This document shows, piece after piece, positions 16,990 to 25,136 of a stretch of 49,493 nucleotides of DNA (the stretch's first letter is position 1; each line of letters opens with the position of its first letter). Location: assembly GCF_002102255.1 (NCBI RefSeq), contig NZ_LQPH01000101.1:1-49493 (forward strand), written 5' to 3'. Under the pieces are notes generated by a model, which was given only the letters and a program-made list of their open reading frames with translations, did not search any database and was not told the DNA's origin. This stretch comes from Mycobacterium nebraskense. GTDB lineage: Bacteria; Actinomycetota; Actinomycetes; Mycobacteriales; Mycobacteriaceae. A program made the translations under genes and the position numbers.

Positions 16990-18192
16990 ATGACCGTCAC
17001 CAACGACACGGACGTCTACTACGACCCCTACGACGTCAACATCAATGCCAACCCGTATCCGACCTACGCGCGGCTGCGCGATGAAGCCCCCATCTACTAC
17101 AACGAGCGCTACGACTTCTGGGCGCTGTCAAGGCATTCCGACGTCGAAGGCGCGCTGGCCAACTGGGAGACGTTCTCCAACAAGCGCAGCGACATCCTCG
17201 AGCTCATCCAATCGAAATTCGACATGCCCGGCGGCGTCATGATGTTCCAGGATCCGCCCGAGCACACGAGGCTGCGCGGTCTGATGTCACGCGTGTTCAC
17301 GCCCCGGCGGATGGCCGCCCTCGAGGACCAGATCCGGCAATACTGCGTGCGGTGTCTGGACCCGCTCGTCGGCTCAGGGGGCTTCGACATCATCGCCGAG
17401 CTGGCCTCGATGATGCCGATGCGGGTGATCGGGATGCTGTTGGGAATCCCGGAGTCCGAACAAGTCTCGGTGCGCGACGCCAACGACGCCAACCTGCGCA
17501 CCAAGCCGGGCGCACCGTTGAAGGTCGCCGACGCCGACTCCATCGCCGACGGCCGGATCTACGCCGACTACGTGGAATGGCGGTCCAAGAACCCCTCCGA
17601 CGACCTGATGACGACACTGCTCAACGTCGAGTTCGACGATGAGCACGGGGTGCACCGAAAGCTGACGCGCAAAGAGGTGCTGCACTACACGCAGGTGGTC
17701 GCCGGGGCGGGCAACGAGACGACCGGCCGGCTGATCGGCTGGCTGGCCAAGGTCCTCGCCGAGCATCCCGACCAGCGGCGTGCGGTCTATGAGGACCGAT
17801 CACTGCTGACTCGCACGGTCGACGAGACGCTGCGATTCGAACCGACGGGACCGCACGTCGCCCGTTGGATGGCAAGGGATTTCGAGTGCTACGGCACCAC
17901 GGTTCCGGCCGGCAGCGCAATGCTGCTCCTGTTCGGCGCCGCCAACCGCGACCCCCGCCGCTACACCGAACCGGATACCTACAACATCCGCCGCGACAAC
18001 ATCTCGCACATCACGTTCGGGAAGGGTGTGCACTACTGCCTTGGCGCCAACCTGGCCCGCCTCGAGGGCCGCGTCGCGCTGGACGAGATTCTCAACCGCT
18101 GGCCCGAATGGGGCATCGACTACGACACGGCGCAATTGGCGTCGACATCGACCGTGCGTGGCTGGGAGCGGCTGAGAGTCGTGTTGCCCTAA
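16990..18192 (+). CDS. Cytochrome P450 monooxygenase
   Basis: A 400-residue soluble bacterial P450. The I-helix oxygen-activation motif AGAGNETT lies at residues 238-245, the ExxR motif ETLR at 279-282, and the haem loop FGKGVHYCLGANLARLEGR has its ligand cysteine at 350. AAGGAA lies just upstream of the ATG. No ferredoxin or ferredoxin reductase gene is present in the window, so its electron donors must be encoded elsewhere. It is the second gene of the operator-A operon after the mycofactocin-type SDR, and its stop overlaps the convergent TetR stop by 4 nt. The CYP subfamily cannot be named from sequence reading alone. Confidence 0.95.
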   Translation: MTVTNDTDVYYDPYDVNINANPYPTYARLRDEAPIYYNERYDFWALSRHSDVEGALANWETFSNKRSDILELIQSKFDMPGGVMMFQDPPEHTRLRGLMSRVFTPRRMAALEDQIRQYCVRCLDPLVGSGGFDIIAELASMMPMRVIGMLLGIPESEQVSVRDANDANLRTKPGAPLKVADADSIADGRIYADYVEWRSKNPSDDLMTTLLNVEFDDEHGVHRKLTRKEVLHYTQVVAGAGNETTGRLIGWLAKVLAEHPDQRRAVYEDRSLLTRTVDETLRFEPTGPHVARWMARDFECYGTTVPAGSAMLLLFGAANRDPRRYTEPDTYNIRRDNISHITFGKGVHYCLGANLARLEGRVALDEILNRWPEWGIDYDTAQLASTSTVRGWERLRVVLP

Positions 18193-18809
18193 GAGGCCGC
18201 GTCCGGCTTGGCGCGTCGATTCTTCGGTGTCGGCATTTCGAACCGGTCCAGGAACCGATTGACCAAAGCGACGGCCTCCGCGTGCCCACCTTGGGTACCG
18301 AGTCCCTGCTCAAGTATCAGGGTGCGGCCGATGGAGGCGATGACGACCGCGAGGGCTGCGGGCGGGAATTCGTCCGTATCGAGTTCGTGCTCGCGAACGA
18401 TGAAGTTCAGCGCGGTGATTTGCTGCTCGCGCCAACGCTCCGACCACGCCGATATCTCGGCTCGGATCTCCTTGCGATGGTTGGCAAGTCCCATGAACTC
18501 GAGCAGCAGTCGGGTGTCTTTGGGCTCGGTGAGCGTTTCCCAGAAAGCGTGCAATGGGCGGTCCGAGGCCAACGCTTTCTGCTGGCGCTCCAGGTAGATC
18601 GCGGCGCCGCGGCGAAAGACGGTCAGATATAACTCGTCCATCGTGGGAAAGTAGTAGTGCACCAAGGCCGGTTTGACACCGGCTTTGGCCGCCACGCGGC
18701 GGGACGTGGCCGCGGCATAGCCCTCCTCGATCATGATCTGAATCGTCGCGGCCACTAGCGTGTCGCGAGTGGTCGAGTCCCGAGCCTTCGGTCGTTGGGA
18801 TGCCGTCAC
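18189..18809 (-). CDS. TetR-family transcriptional regulator of the oxidative catabolic cluster
   Basis: A 206-residue TetR protein. The N-terminal helix-turn-helix (TSRRVAAKAGVKPALVHYYFPTMDELY) is followed by a helical ligand-binding domain. It is the last gene of the minus-strand unit OCH-like, Rieske, small partner, TetR; the gap to the preceding gene is 12 nt. That unit starts at operator B, so the regulator probably controls its own expression and, through operators A and C, the flanking operons. An inducer derived from the pathway substrate, possibly a CoA ester, is a guess. The link from this protein to the palindrome is inference from position. Confidence 0.92.
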   Translation of the reverse strand: MTASQRPKARDSTTRDTLVAATIQIMIEEGYAAATSRRVAAKAGVKPALVHYYFPTMDELYLTVFRRGAAIYLERQQKALASDRPLHAFWETLTEPKDTRLLLEFMGLANHRKEIRAEISAWSERWREQQITALNFIVREHELDTDEFPPAALAVVIASIGRTLILEQGLGTQGGHAEAVALVNRFLDRFEMPTPKNRRAKPDAAS

Positions 18810-18821
18810 AATGCGGTCTTA

Positions 18822-19157
18822 TCACACCGCCGGTTCGACGACCATGTCGAAGAAGGCGGCGCCGGAATCCGGGATGCGGTTTTGTTTGAACACATTGACG
18901 GCGTAGGAGACCAGGATCATCGAGTAGAGCAGATGCAACAACCTGGTCGCGTCGTCCGGTAATGCGTTGAGGTCAAACTTGTTCAGGTACGCGGTCGCTT
19001 CCTCCGCCCTCGCGGCGATGGCGTCGTAGAACCTGACCAGCTCATCGTGCGGCTTGGACAGCCGCGCCTCGTAGCGTTGGGCCCGCGTCGGCAATGCCCA
19101 ATCGTTGACGAAGGGTTCGAGATCGGTGAACCCTTGTGGCAGTGCTGAACTGGTCAT
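18822..19157 (-). CDS. Small accessory protein of a Rieske oxygenase
   Basis: A 111-residue protein beginning MTSSALPQGFTDLEPFVNDW. It is mostly helical by appearance, with a conserved-looking WALPTRAQRYEARLSKPHDEL segment and a PDSGAAFFDMVVEP end. I recall similar small proteins next to Rieske oxygenase alpha subunits in Actinobacteria, but know no assigned biochemical role. It is not a SnoaL-like beta subunit. Its ATG overlaps the oxygenase stop by 4 nt, so it is translated with the oxygenase and probably acts with it. Confidence 0.75.
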   Translation of the reverse strand: MTSSALPQGFTDLEPFVNDWALPTRAQRYEARLSKPHDELVRFYDAIAARAEEATAYLNKFDLNALPDDATRLLHLLYSMILVSYAVNVFKQNRIPDSGAAFFDMVVEPAV

Positions 19158-20449
19158 GATGGTTGGCCACTCTGGTAAGCGTCCACGGTGTCGCGGATGA
19201 CCGTGTGAAACTGTCGGATCAACAATTCTTGGTCGCTCAAGTGAAAGGTGTTCTGCGCCCACGTCTTCAGGGCCGAGTGTGTCGCCTCGATGGTGTTGAC
19301 GTCCTGCATCGCGAACTCAATCGTGCTGTCGACCACCAATTCCTGAGCGAGGCGATCTGCGGCGTTGGCCGGCGGCACGAAGTACATGTCGATCTCGTAG
19401 ATGTGTGAGTCGACGGTCTCCGGCCAATAGGTATAGGTGATGTAATACCCGCGCGCCCAGATCTGGATCGAGATGTTCGGGAAGACCCAGAACTGGTCGT
19501 TGCCCCATGACGCGATGTTGCCGCGGTTCAGGAAGTCGGGGAGTGGGCCGATGTCGGGGACATCGTCGGGACCGAAGAGTCCGGCGCGGAATAGCTTGTA
19601 GACCCAACGCTGGTCCTGGCGGGCGGGTCCTGCGCTGCCGGGTTCGCGGGGCGGCAGCGGCGGCGGCCCCGGGACCGAGGTGAGCATGTGCGGCCGAAAC
19701 AGCTCGTAGTGGTATGCGTCGACCGGCGGCACCAGCTTTTCGGCTTTGGAGACGTCGGGGTCGATGAAGCGGCCGTGTACATACGGCGGGTGATACCACT
19801 CGCATACCGAGTCGACGGCCAGCTTCCAGTTGCCGTTGATGCGGGTGGAAAATCCGTAATGCTGGGTCATCTTCTCGAATGGGTAGGCCTCGATGCCCAG
19901 GAGTCCGTCGCCGAGGAAGCTTCGCAACGGCACCGGGTCGTCGGAGAGGTTGATGAAGATGAAACCCGCCCAGACCTCGCAGTGCACCGGCGGCATCCGC
20001 AGTGTGCTCTTGTCGAGGTCGAAGAACTCGCCTTCGTTGGTGATGTGGTTGACCTTGCCGTCGAGGCCATATCGCCAGCCGTGGTACTTGCAGGCGAACG
20101 CGCGGCATGTCCCGGACGTTTCCCTGCCCGGGTGCTCCTGCCAGACGACCTTGTTGCCGCGGTGGGCGCACACGTTGTGAAACGCGTGCACTGCGTCGTC
20201 CAGATCGCGGGCGACCACGATCGAGGCCAGACGTCCGGGCAGGTCGCGAGTGAAGTACGAACCCTTGCGGGGCAGCCGCTCGACACGTCCGACGCACAAC
20301 CAGTTTCGCTCGAACACCGCCTTGCGCTCGGCGGCGAAGAACTCCTCGGAGATGGAATCCTCGTAGTTGACGGGGCCGGTTCCGAGTTCGGGATAGTCGG
20401 TGGTGAACTTGCCCCGTCCTGTCGACAGGCGCTGCTGGATGCTGGTCAC
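19154..20449 (-). CDS. Rieske non-haem iron oxygenase, alpha subunit
   Basis: A 431-residue ring-hydroxylating oxygenase large subunit. The Rieske [2Fe-2S] ligands are C94 and H96 (CAHRGN) and C120 and H123 (CKYHGW). The mononuclear iron site shows the EWYHPPYVH motif with H220 and H225. The C-terminal domain is of the SRPBCC-like catalytic type. No beta subunit, ferredoxin or reductase is encoded nearby. The start overlaps the stop of the OCH-like gene by 4 nt, and its own stop overlaps the start of the small partner, so three genes are translationally coupled. Substrate unknown; the context suggests a cyclic, partly oxidised intermediate. Confidence 0.93.
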   Translation of the reverse strand: MTSIQQRLSTGRGKFTTDYPELGTGPVNYEDSISEEFFAAERKAVFERNWLCVGRVERLPRKGSYFTRDLPGRLASIVVARDLDDAVHAFHNVCAHRGNKVVWQEHPGRETSGTCRAFACKYHGWRYGLDGKVNHITNEGEFFDLDKSTLRMPPVHCEVWAGFIFINLSDDPVPLRSFLGDGLLGIEAYPFEKMTQHYGFSTRINGNWKLAVDSVCEWYHPPYVHGRFIDPDVSKAEKLVPPVDAYHYELFRPHMLTSVPGPPPLPPREPGSAGPARQDQRWVYKLFRAGLFGPDDVPDIGPLPDFLNRGNIASWGNDQFWVFPNISIQIWARGYYITYTYWPETVDSHIYEIDMYFVPPANAADRLAQELVVDSTIEFAMQDVNTIEATHSALKTWAQNTFHLSDQELLIRQFHTVIRDTVDAYQSGQPS

Positions 20450-21354
20450 GAGGGGACTCCTTCACTGCGGTGACCGTCGGGCTTCGATGTTGACTGGATG
20501 TTTGTCCAAGGCTCCGCGTCCCAAGCCCTGTCCAGCGGTGCCATCTCGCCGCCGAACGGGAAGAAGGCGCGCTGCGCGTAGGTTTCCCGGGCCAGGCCGT
20601 GGCCGAGCTCGTCGAGGAACGCCCGCTTGAGCGGGTTGGTGAACAGCTGGCGCGAATAGCGCAGCGTCAGCGGTGGGCGCTTGACCAGTTCTCGAGCGAG
20701 TTCCCAGGCCCTGTCCAGTAATCGGTCTTTGGGCAGCACCTCATTGACTACGCCCCACTCCTTGGCCTCCTGCGCGCCGAGCTTCATGCCGGTCAACAGG
20801 AAATAGCGCGCGCGGGTGTGGCCGGCCAAAAAGCTCCAGATGACATGCTGGCCGTCGCCTGGCACCTGGCCTCGCGGAAAGTGCGAGGCGTCCTGGAAGT
20901 AGGCGTCGTCCGAGGCCAGGACGATATCGCCGAGCAGCGGCACCTCGGAGTGCATGTTGCACGGACCGTTGACGGCACTGATCATTGGCACGTCTACGTC
21001 GAGCACGTTGGTAATCAGATGCCTTGCGTACCAGGCTTTTTCGTCGAGTTTCAACAAGCCGCGGGTGCCCGGCATGAGAAGGTAGTCGGGCTTTTCGACC
21101 GGGTCCCCATTGGGCATGCGTCCCCAGTTGGCGTTGTAGTTTTCGCCAGTTCCGGTATGGATGAGCACCTTGATCTCGCGGTCTCCCGCGATATCGGCGA
21201 ACGCGTCCGACATCTGGTCGTGCGCCCGCCAGTCCCACACCAGGCTGCCGCCGTTGGTGTGGCACTGCATGAACAGGATGCCGTCCTCGGAGAGTTCGAG
21301 CCGATAGTTCGCGTACCGATCGTGATATTCGCTGAATCTGGTTCGCTTTGCCAT
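20446..21354 (-). CDS. Crotonase-superfamily C-C hydrolase resembling 6-oxocamphor hydrolase
   Basis: A 302-residue crotonase-fold protein whose sequence lines up closely, from memory, with Rhodococcus 6-oxocamphor hydrolase (FxEYxxxYxNxRLE, GxSLVWxxxAHD, FQDxxHFPxGxVPGDGxHV, ARYFLLTG). The OCH catalytic set is His45, His122, His145, Asp154 and Glu244. The equivalents here are H45, H135, H158, D167 and E257: after the first, every residue is shifted by exactly 13, consistent with one insertion. OCH opens a cyclic beta-diketone by a retro-Claisen reaction. It is the first gene of its operon, 16 nt downstream of operator B. The start at MAKRTRF is chosen because the upstream extension would cover the operator. 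Confidence 0.85.
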   Translation of the reverse strand: MAKRTRFSEYHDRYANYRLELSEDGILFMQCHTNGGSLVWDWRAHDQMSDAFADIAGDREIKVLIHTGTGENYNANWGRMPNGDPVEKPDYLLMPGTRGLLKLDEKAWYARHLITNVLDVDVPMISAVNGPCNMHSEVPLLGDIVLASDDAYFQDASHFPRGQVPGDGQHVIWSFLAGHTRARYFLLTGMKLGAQEAKEWGVVNEVLPKDRLLDRAWELARELVKRPPLTLRYSRQLFTNPLKRAFLDELGHGLARETYAQRAFFPFGGEMAPLDRAWDAEPWTNIQSTSKPDGHRSEGVPS

Positions 21355-21370
21355 TGAGCCGTCCCGTTTC

Positions 21371-21388
21371 TTTGAGCGATCGCCCAAA
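21371..21388. promoter_or_regulatory. Palindromic operator, site B
   Basis: TTTGAGCGATCGCCCAAA, an 18-bp palindrome with one mismatched pair, sharing the core of site A. It lies 16 nt upstream of the OCH-like start, in the only non-coding gap between the LLM gene and the OCH-Rieske-partner-TetR unit, where a repressor would block transcription. Confidence 0.8.
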
Positions 21389-21419
21389 TAGTCCCACCTC
21401 CTGTCGCGGCGGTCAAGGT

Positions 21420-22385
21420 TCACCGCCCATACAGGTGGGCCACCACGGGCGCGAACGATTCGATCTGTGACTGCTGCACCGTGACGTAGTTGACGCCGAG
21501 GGTCTCCCGGCGCGAATCCAGTGTCTCCACAATGCGTTCCGGTGAGCCGATGAGAACATTGGGATGGTCGCGCAATAGCTCGGAGGAGATGCCCGTGGAC
21601 TGCGCAAGCCGCGCGAGCACGGCCTCGGGGTCGTCGGTGATCTCGGTGAAGTACGGCGAGCTTTCGACGTCGAGACGAGCGAAGCGCTCACCGGCGGCGG
21701 CCCGCACGAAGCCGATCCGACGCTGGGCGACCGCCTGTGGATCCAGGCCGTCGGCGTCACGTGCCACAAACGGCACGCTCGAGATGCTGACAATGTCGGC
21801 TTCGCGGCCGGCGAGCGAGAGGACGCGACGTCCGCCGCCGCCGATCATGATGGGCGGGTGTGGTTGTTGCACCGGCCGCGGCCGCCCCGCATAGCCGTGC
21901 ACGTCGACGAACTCGCCAGAGCAGTCGAGTTCTTCGCCGCGCCAATGGGCCTTGATGAGCGCGACCACCTCCGCCAGCTTGGCGATTCGCCGGCCCGGCG
22001 AGTCGAAGTCGAGTCCCATCGCGGTGTACTCGACTTCGCTCCAGCCGGCGCCGATCCCCAATTCGAGACGACCATCGGAGAGAAGATCGAGTGTCGCCGC
22101 CTCCTTGGCCAACACCGCAGGCACGTGATAGTCGATGCAGAAGACGCGACACCCGATGCGTAACTTCTCGGTCCAGGCGGCCGCCGCCGCCATCGCCGCG
22201 ATGGGTGCCAGGTCTTGGCGCGGGGTGCGCGCTTCCCGCTGCGCGGGTCCCGGACCCAGGTAATGATCCGCGAGGAAAAGCGTTGTGTACCCGAGGTCTT
22301 CGACGCGACGAACGGTATCGCGCCACGCGCGTGCCCCGGCCGCGTTGGTCGCCTGCACTCCGAACCGAAACGGGGGCCTGTCCAT
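21420..22385 (-). CDS. LLM-class flavin/F420-dependent oxidoreductase
   Basis: A 321-residue luciferase-like (alpha/beta)8 barrel oxidoreductase. Typical motifs are FLADHYLGPG, LRIGCRVFCIDYHVPAVLAKEAATLDLLSDGRLELGIGAGW (broken here for reading: LRIG, then LDLLSDGR, then LGIGAGW), PHPPIMIGGGG and a C-terminal GSPERIVETLD. Mycobacterial members commonly use F420 rather than FMN. Baeyer-Villiger or hydride-transfer chemistry on a cyclic ketone would suit the cluster but is inference. ATG at 22385 chosen over the TTG one codon earlier. The divergent intergenic region shared with the next SDR contains operator C. Confidence 0.88.
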   Translation of the reverse strand: MDRPPFRFGVQATNAAGARAWRDTVRRVEDLGYTTLFLADHYLGPGPAQREARTPRQDLAPIAAMAAAAAWTEKLRIGCRVFCIDYHVPAVLAKEAATLDLLSDGRLELGIGAGWSEVEYTAMGLDFDSPGRRIAKLAEVVALIKAHWRGEELDCSGEFVDVHGYAGRPRPVQQPHPPIMIGGGGRRVLSLAGREADIVSISSVPFVARDADGLDPQAVAQRRIGFVRAAAGERFARLDVESSPYFTEITDDPEAVLARLAQSTGISSELLRDHPNVLIGSPERIVETLDSRRETLGVNYVTVQQSQIESFAPVVAHLYGR

Positions 22386-22490
22386 CAACGGACCCTAAGT
22401 GGGTCGACTGAAACGAATCAAGCCCAGGCCCGATTACTGCCGCGCTTGACCGTGGCGGATGCCGAGTGATAGGCATGTGAGGCCCATGGG

Positions 22491-22508
22491 TTTGGGCGGT
22501 CGCTCAGG
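22491..22508. promoter_or_regulatory. Palindromic operator, site C (imperfect)
   Basis: TTTGGGCGGTCGCTCAGG matches the left half of sites A and B exactly except at the centre; the right half is degenerate. It lies 17 nt upstream of the GTG start of the second SDR and about 105 nt from the divergent LLM gene. Same regulator expected, with weaker binding. Confidence 0.65.
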
Positions 22509-22525
22509 AAGGTGGGTACGCGCGC

Positions 22526-23230
22526 GTGAAGACGGCGGTCGTTACCGGTGGTGCCTCGGGGATCGGCCGTGCCGTCGCCGAGCGATTGCGCAGCGAGGGA
22601 CTTCGGGTGGCCGTCATCGACTTATCCCCGACTGAAGACGGTTTCGGTTATGTCGCCGACGTCACCGACCGCGCGCAGGTCGATGCCGCGATCTCGGCGA
22701 TCCGCGACGCGTTCGGACCGATCCAGGTGCTGGTCAACGCGGCAGGAGTGGAGGGCTTCAAGAAGTTCCTGGACATGTCCTTCCAGGACTGGTCCAAGGT
22801 GATCGACGTGAACCTCAACGGTGTCTTCCACACCATTCAGGCCGTGCTCCCGGACATGGTCGAGGCGGGATGGGGACGCATCGTCAACATCTCCTCGTCC
22901 TCCACTCACTCCGGACAGCCGTTCATGGCCCATTACGTGGCCGCCAAATCCGCGGTGAACGGCCTGACCAAGTCGCTGGCCCTCGAATACGGTCCGTCCG
23001 GAATCACCGTCAATGCCGTACCGCCGGGATTCATCGACACACCGATGCTGCGCAGCGCCGAGCGGCGTCACCTACTCGGCGGCACGGTCGAGGATCACAT
23101 CAAACGCACGCCGGTGCGCCGAGTGGGCCGGCCCGAGGATATCGCCGCGGCGTGCGCCTTCTTTGTGTCAGAGGAAGCCGGCTACATCACCGGTCAGATA
23201 CTCGGGGTCAACGGGGGCCGCAACACCTGA
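22526..23230 (+). CDS. Short-chain dehydrogenase/reductase
   Basis: A 234-residue classical SDR: TGGASGIG at residues 7-14, NAAG at 71-74, a serine block ISSSSTHSG and the catalytic Y137-x3-K141. It closes with the family's typical GYITGQILGVNGG strand. The start is GTG, with GGAAGG upstream. The aldehyde dehydrogenase gene begins 8 nt after its stop, so both are expressed together from the promoter carrying operator C. It probably oxidises a secondary alcohol or reduces a ketone in the pathway. Confidence 0.92.
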   Translation: MKTAVVTGGASGIGRAVAERLRSEGLRVAVIDLSPTEDGFGYVADVTDRAQVDAAISAIRDAFGPIQVLVNAAGVEGFKKFLDMSFQDWSKVIDVNLNGVFHTIQAVLPDMVEAGWGRIVNISSSSTHSGQPFMAHYVAAKSAVNGLTKSLALEYGPSGITVNAVPPGFIDTPMLRSAERRHLLGGTVEDHIKRTPVRRVGRPEDIAAACAFFVSEEAGYITGQILGVNGGRNT

Positions 23231-23238
23231 GGTGGCAA

Positions 23239-24690
23239 ATGTACGACAGGGACCAGCTTTTCATCGACGGGAAGTGGACGGTACCGGATGCCGACTCCGT
23301 CATCTCGGTGATATCGCCGCACAGCGAGGCGGTCATCGGTCGGGCGGCCTGCGCGGGGCCCGCGGACGTGAATCGCGCCGTCGCCGCGGCACGGGCGGCC
23401 TTTGACGCCGGGCTGTGGCCCCGCATGCAGCCCGCCGAACGGATCGATGCGCTCACCCGGCTGGCCGGCATCTACAAGGAGCGGCGCGCCGACATGGCGG
23501 CGCTGATCTCGGCCGAGATCGGCGCGCCCATCACCTTTGCCAAGATGGCGCAGGTCCGCCTTCCCCTGACCATGATCTCGGCATTCTGTGGTCTGGCGGC
23601 GAATTACGAATGGCAACAGGATCGTCCGGGGTTGTACGGCAAGGACATTCGGGTCGCGAAGCGGCCGGTGGGCGTCGTGGCCGCGGTGGTGCCGTGGAAC
23701 ATGCCACAGTTCCTTACCGTCACCAAGGTGGTCCCGGCGCTGTTGGCGGGTTGTTCGGTGGTGCTCAAGCCCGCGCCCGAGTCGGTGCTCGACGCGCAGT
23801 TGCTCGCGGAACTGGTTGCGGCAGCCGACCTTCCGCCCGGCGTGTTGAACGTGGTACCCGGCGGCCGTGATGTCGGTGAGCTGCTGGTGAGCCACCCGGG
23901 CATCGACAAGGTTTCGTTCACCGGATCCACGGCCGCCGGCCGGCAAGTGGCGCTTGCCTGCGCGGCGGGCCCGAAGCAGGTGAGCCTTGAGCTGGGCGGT
24001 AAGTCGGCGGCCATCGTGCTGGACGACGCTGACCCCGCGGCGGTCGCCGCCGGTATCCAGATGGCCAGCCTGGCCAACAGCGGCCAGGTGTGCAACGCGC
24101 TCAGCCGGATCCTGGTGCCCGAGACGCGCAAGGACGAGTTCGTCGACGCATTGGCGGCAGGTATGGAGTCGATGACGGTGGGCGACCCCGCGGATCCCAA
24201 CACTGCGATCGGTCCGCTGGTGGCGCAGCGTCAGCAGGAGCGGGTGCGGGGCTACATCGAATCGGGGAAAAGCGAAGGGGCGCGCTTGGTGACCGGGGGG
24301 ACCGACATGCCCGACGGTCTCGAAACCGGTTGGTATGTAAGGCCGACGCTGTTCAGCGATGCCAGCAACGACATGCGGATAGCCCGGGAGGAAATCTTTG
24401 GCCCGGTGCTGACGGTCATCTCCTACCGCGACGAGGACGAGGCGATCCGGATAGCGAACGACTCCGAATACGGTTTGGCCGGATCGGTATTCACCGCCGA
24501 CGTCGACCGCGGGTACGGCGTGGCGGCGCGGGTACGGTCGGGCACCTTCGGCGTCAACGAGGGCTACATCATGGATCCGGCGGCACCGTTCGGCGGTGTC
24601 AAGAACAGCGGCTACGGTCGCGAACTCGGAACCGAGGGAATCGACAGTTACACGGTGAGCCAATCTATTTCCGCAGCGGCGGCTCAGTGA
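23239..24690 (+). CDS. NAD(P)-dependent aldehyde dehydrogenase
   Basis: A 483-residue aldehyde dehydrogenase. VPWNMPQ lies near residue 152, the cofactor motif FTGSTAAG at 227-234, the general base glutamate at 251 in LELGGKS and the catalytic cysteine at 285 in NSGQVCNAL; the EEIFGPVL motif is also present. The ATG is 8 nt after the stop of the SDR gene and has GAGG upstream. The expected reaction is oxidation of an aldehyde to a carboxylic acid, completing an alcohol-aldehyde-acid sequence. A much longer in-frame opening upstream overlaps the SDR gene and is not coding. Confidence 0.94.
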   Translation: MYDRDQLFIDGKWTVPDADSVISVISPHSEAVIGRAACAGPADVNRAVAAARAAFDAGLWPRMQPAERIDALTRLAGIYKERRADMAALISAEIGAPITFAKMAQVRLPLTMISAFCGLAANYEWQQDRPGLYGKDIRVAKRPVGVVAAVVPWNMPQFLTVTKVVPALLAGCSVVLKPAPESVLDAQLLAELVAAADLPPGVLNVVPGGRDVGELLVSHPGIDKVSFTGSTAAGRQVALACAAGPKQVSLELGGKSAAIVLDDADPAAVAAGIQMASLANSGQVCNALSRILVPETRKDEFVDALAAGMESMTVGDPADPNTAIGPLVAQRQQERVRGYIESGKSEGARLVTGGTDMPDGLETGWYVRPTLFSDASNDMRIAREEIFGPVLTVISYRDEDEAIRIANDSEYGLAGSVFTADVDRGYGVAARVRSGTFGVNEGYIMDPAAPFGGVKNSGYGRELGTEGIDSYTVSQSISAAAAQ

Positions 24691-24740
24691 CGTCCACGCG
24701 CCATGACTAAAAACTTGCCTTAACGGGGAATTGTTCTGCC

Positions 24741-25136
24741 GTGGCTCTCAGCTTTCATGACGTCATCACGTCCAAGTACCTGCTCTTGACCACCTTCACC
24801 AAGGACGGCCGCCCCAAGCCGACACCGATCTGGGGCGTGCCCGAGGGCGACAGGCTGCTGGTGATCACCGATGACGGGTCCTGGAAAACCAAGCGGATCA
24901 ACAACACGCCCCGGGTGACGATCGCCAGGAGCGGATCGCTGGGCAAGCCAAGGAGCGAACCGGTCGAAGGGATTGCCCGGGTCCTGCCAAAGTCCGAGAC
25001 GCGGCGGGTTTACAACGCGGTGCTCAAGCGGTACTGGTACCACGCCTGGTGGTTCTATGCGCACTCGATCGTGCGGGGCGGCATCGACAAAGTGCACATC
25101 GGCCTCGAGATCGAGCCCAGTGGGATAGACGCCTAG
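24741..25136 (+). CDS. PPOX-class split-barrel (F420/FMN-binding) protein
   Basis: A 131-residue single-domain split beta-barrel protein of the pyridoxamine-phosphate-oxidase-like class. Visible motifs are YLLLTTFTKDGRPKPTPIW, the DDGSWKTKRINNTPRVTIA cofactor strand and a WYHAWWFYAHS segment. Mycobacterial members often bind F420. The start is GTG at 24741 with no strong ribosome binding site. It follows the aldehyde dehydrogenase by 50 nt and may be the third gene of that operon. Its stop overlaps the convergent alcohol dehydrogenase by 4 nt. Confidence 0.85.
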   Translation: MALSFHDVITSKYLLLTTFTKDGRPKPTPIWGVPEGDRLLVITDDGSWKTKRINNTPRVTIARSGSLGKPRSEPVEGIARVLPKSETRRVYNAVLKRYWYHAWWFYAHSIVRGGIDKVHIGLEIEPSGIDA

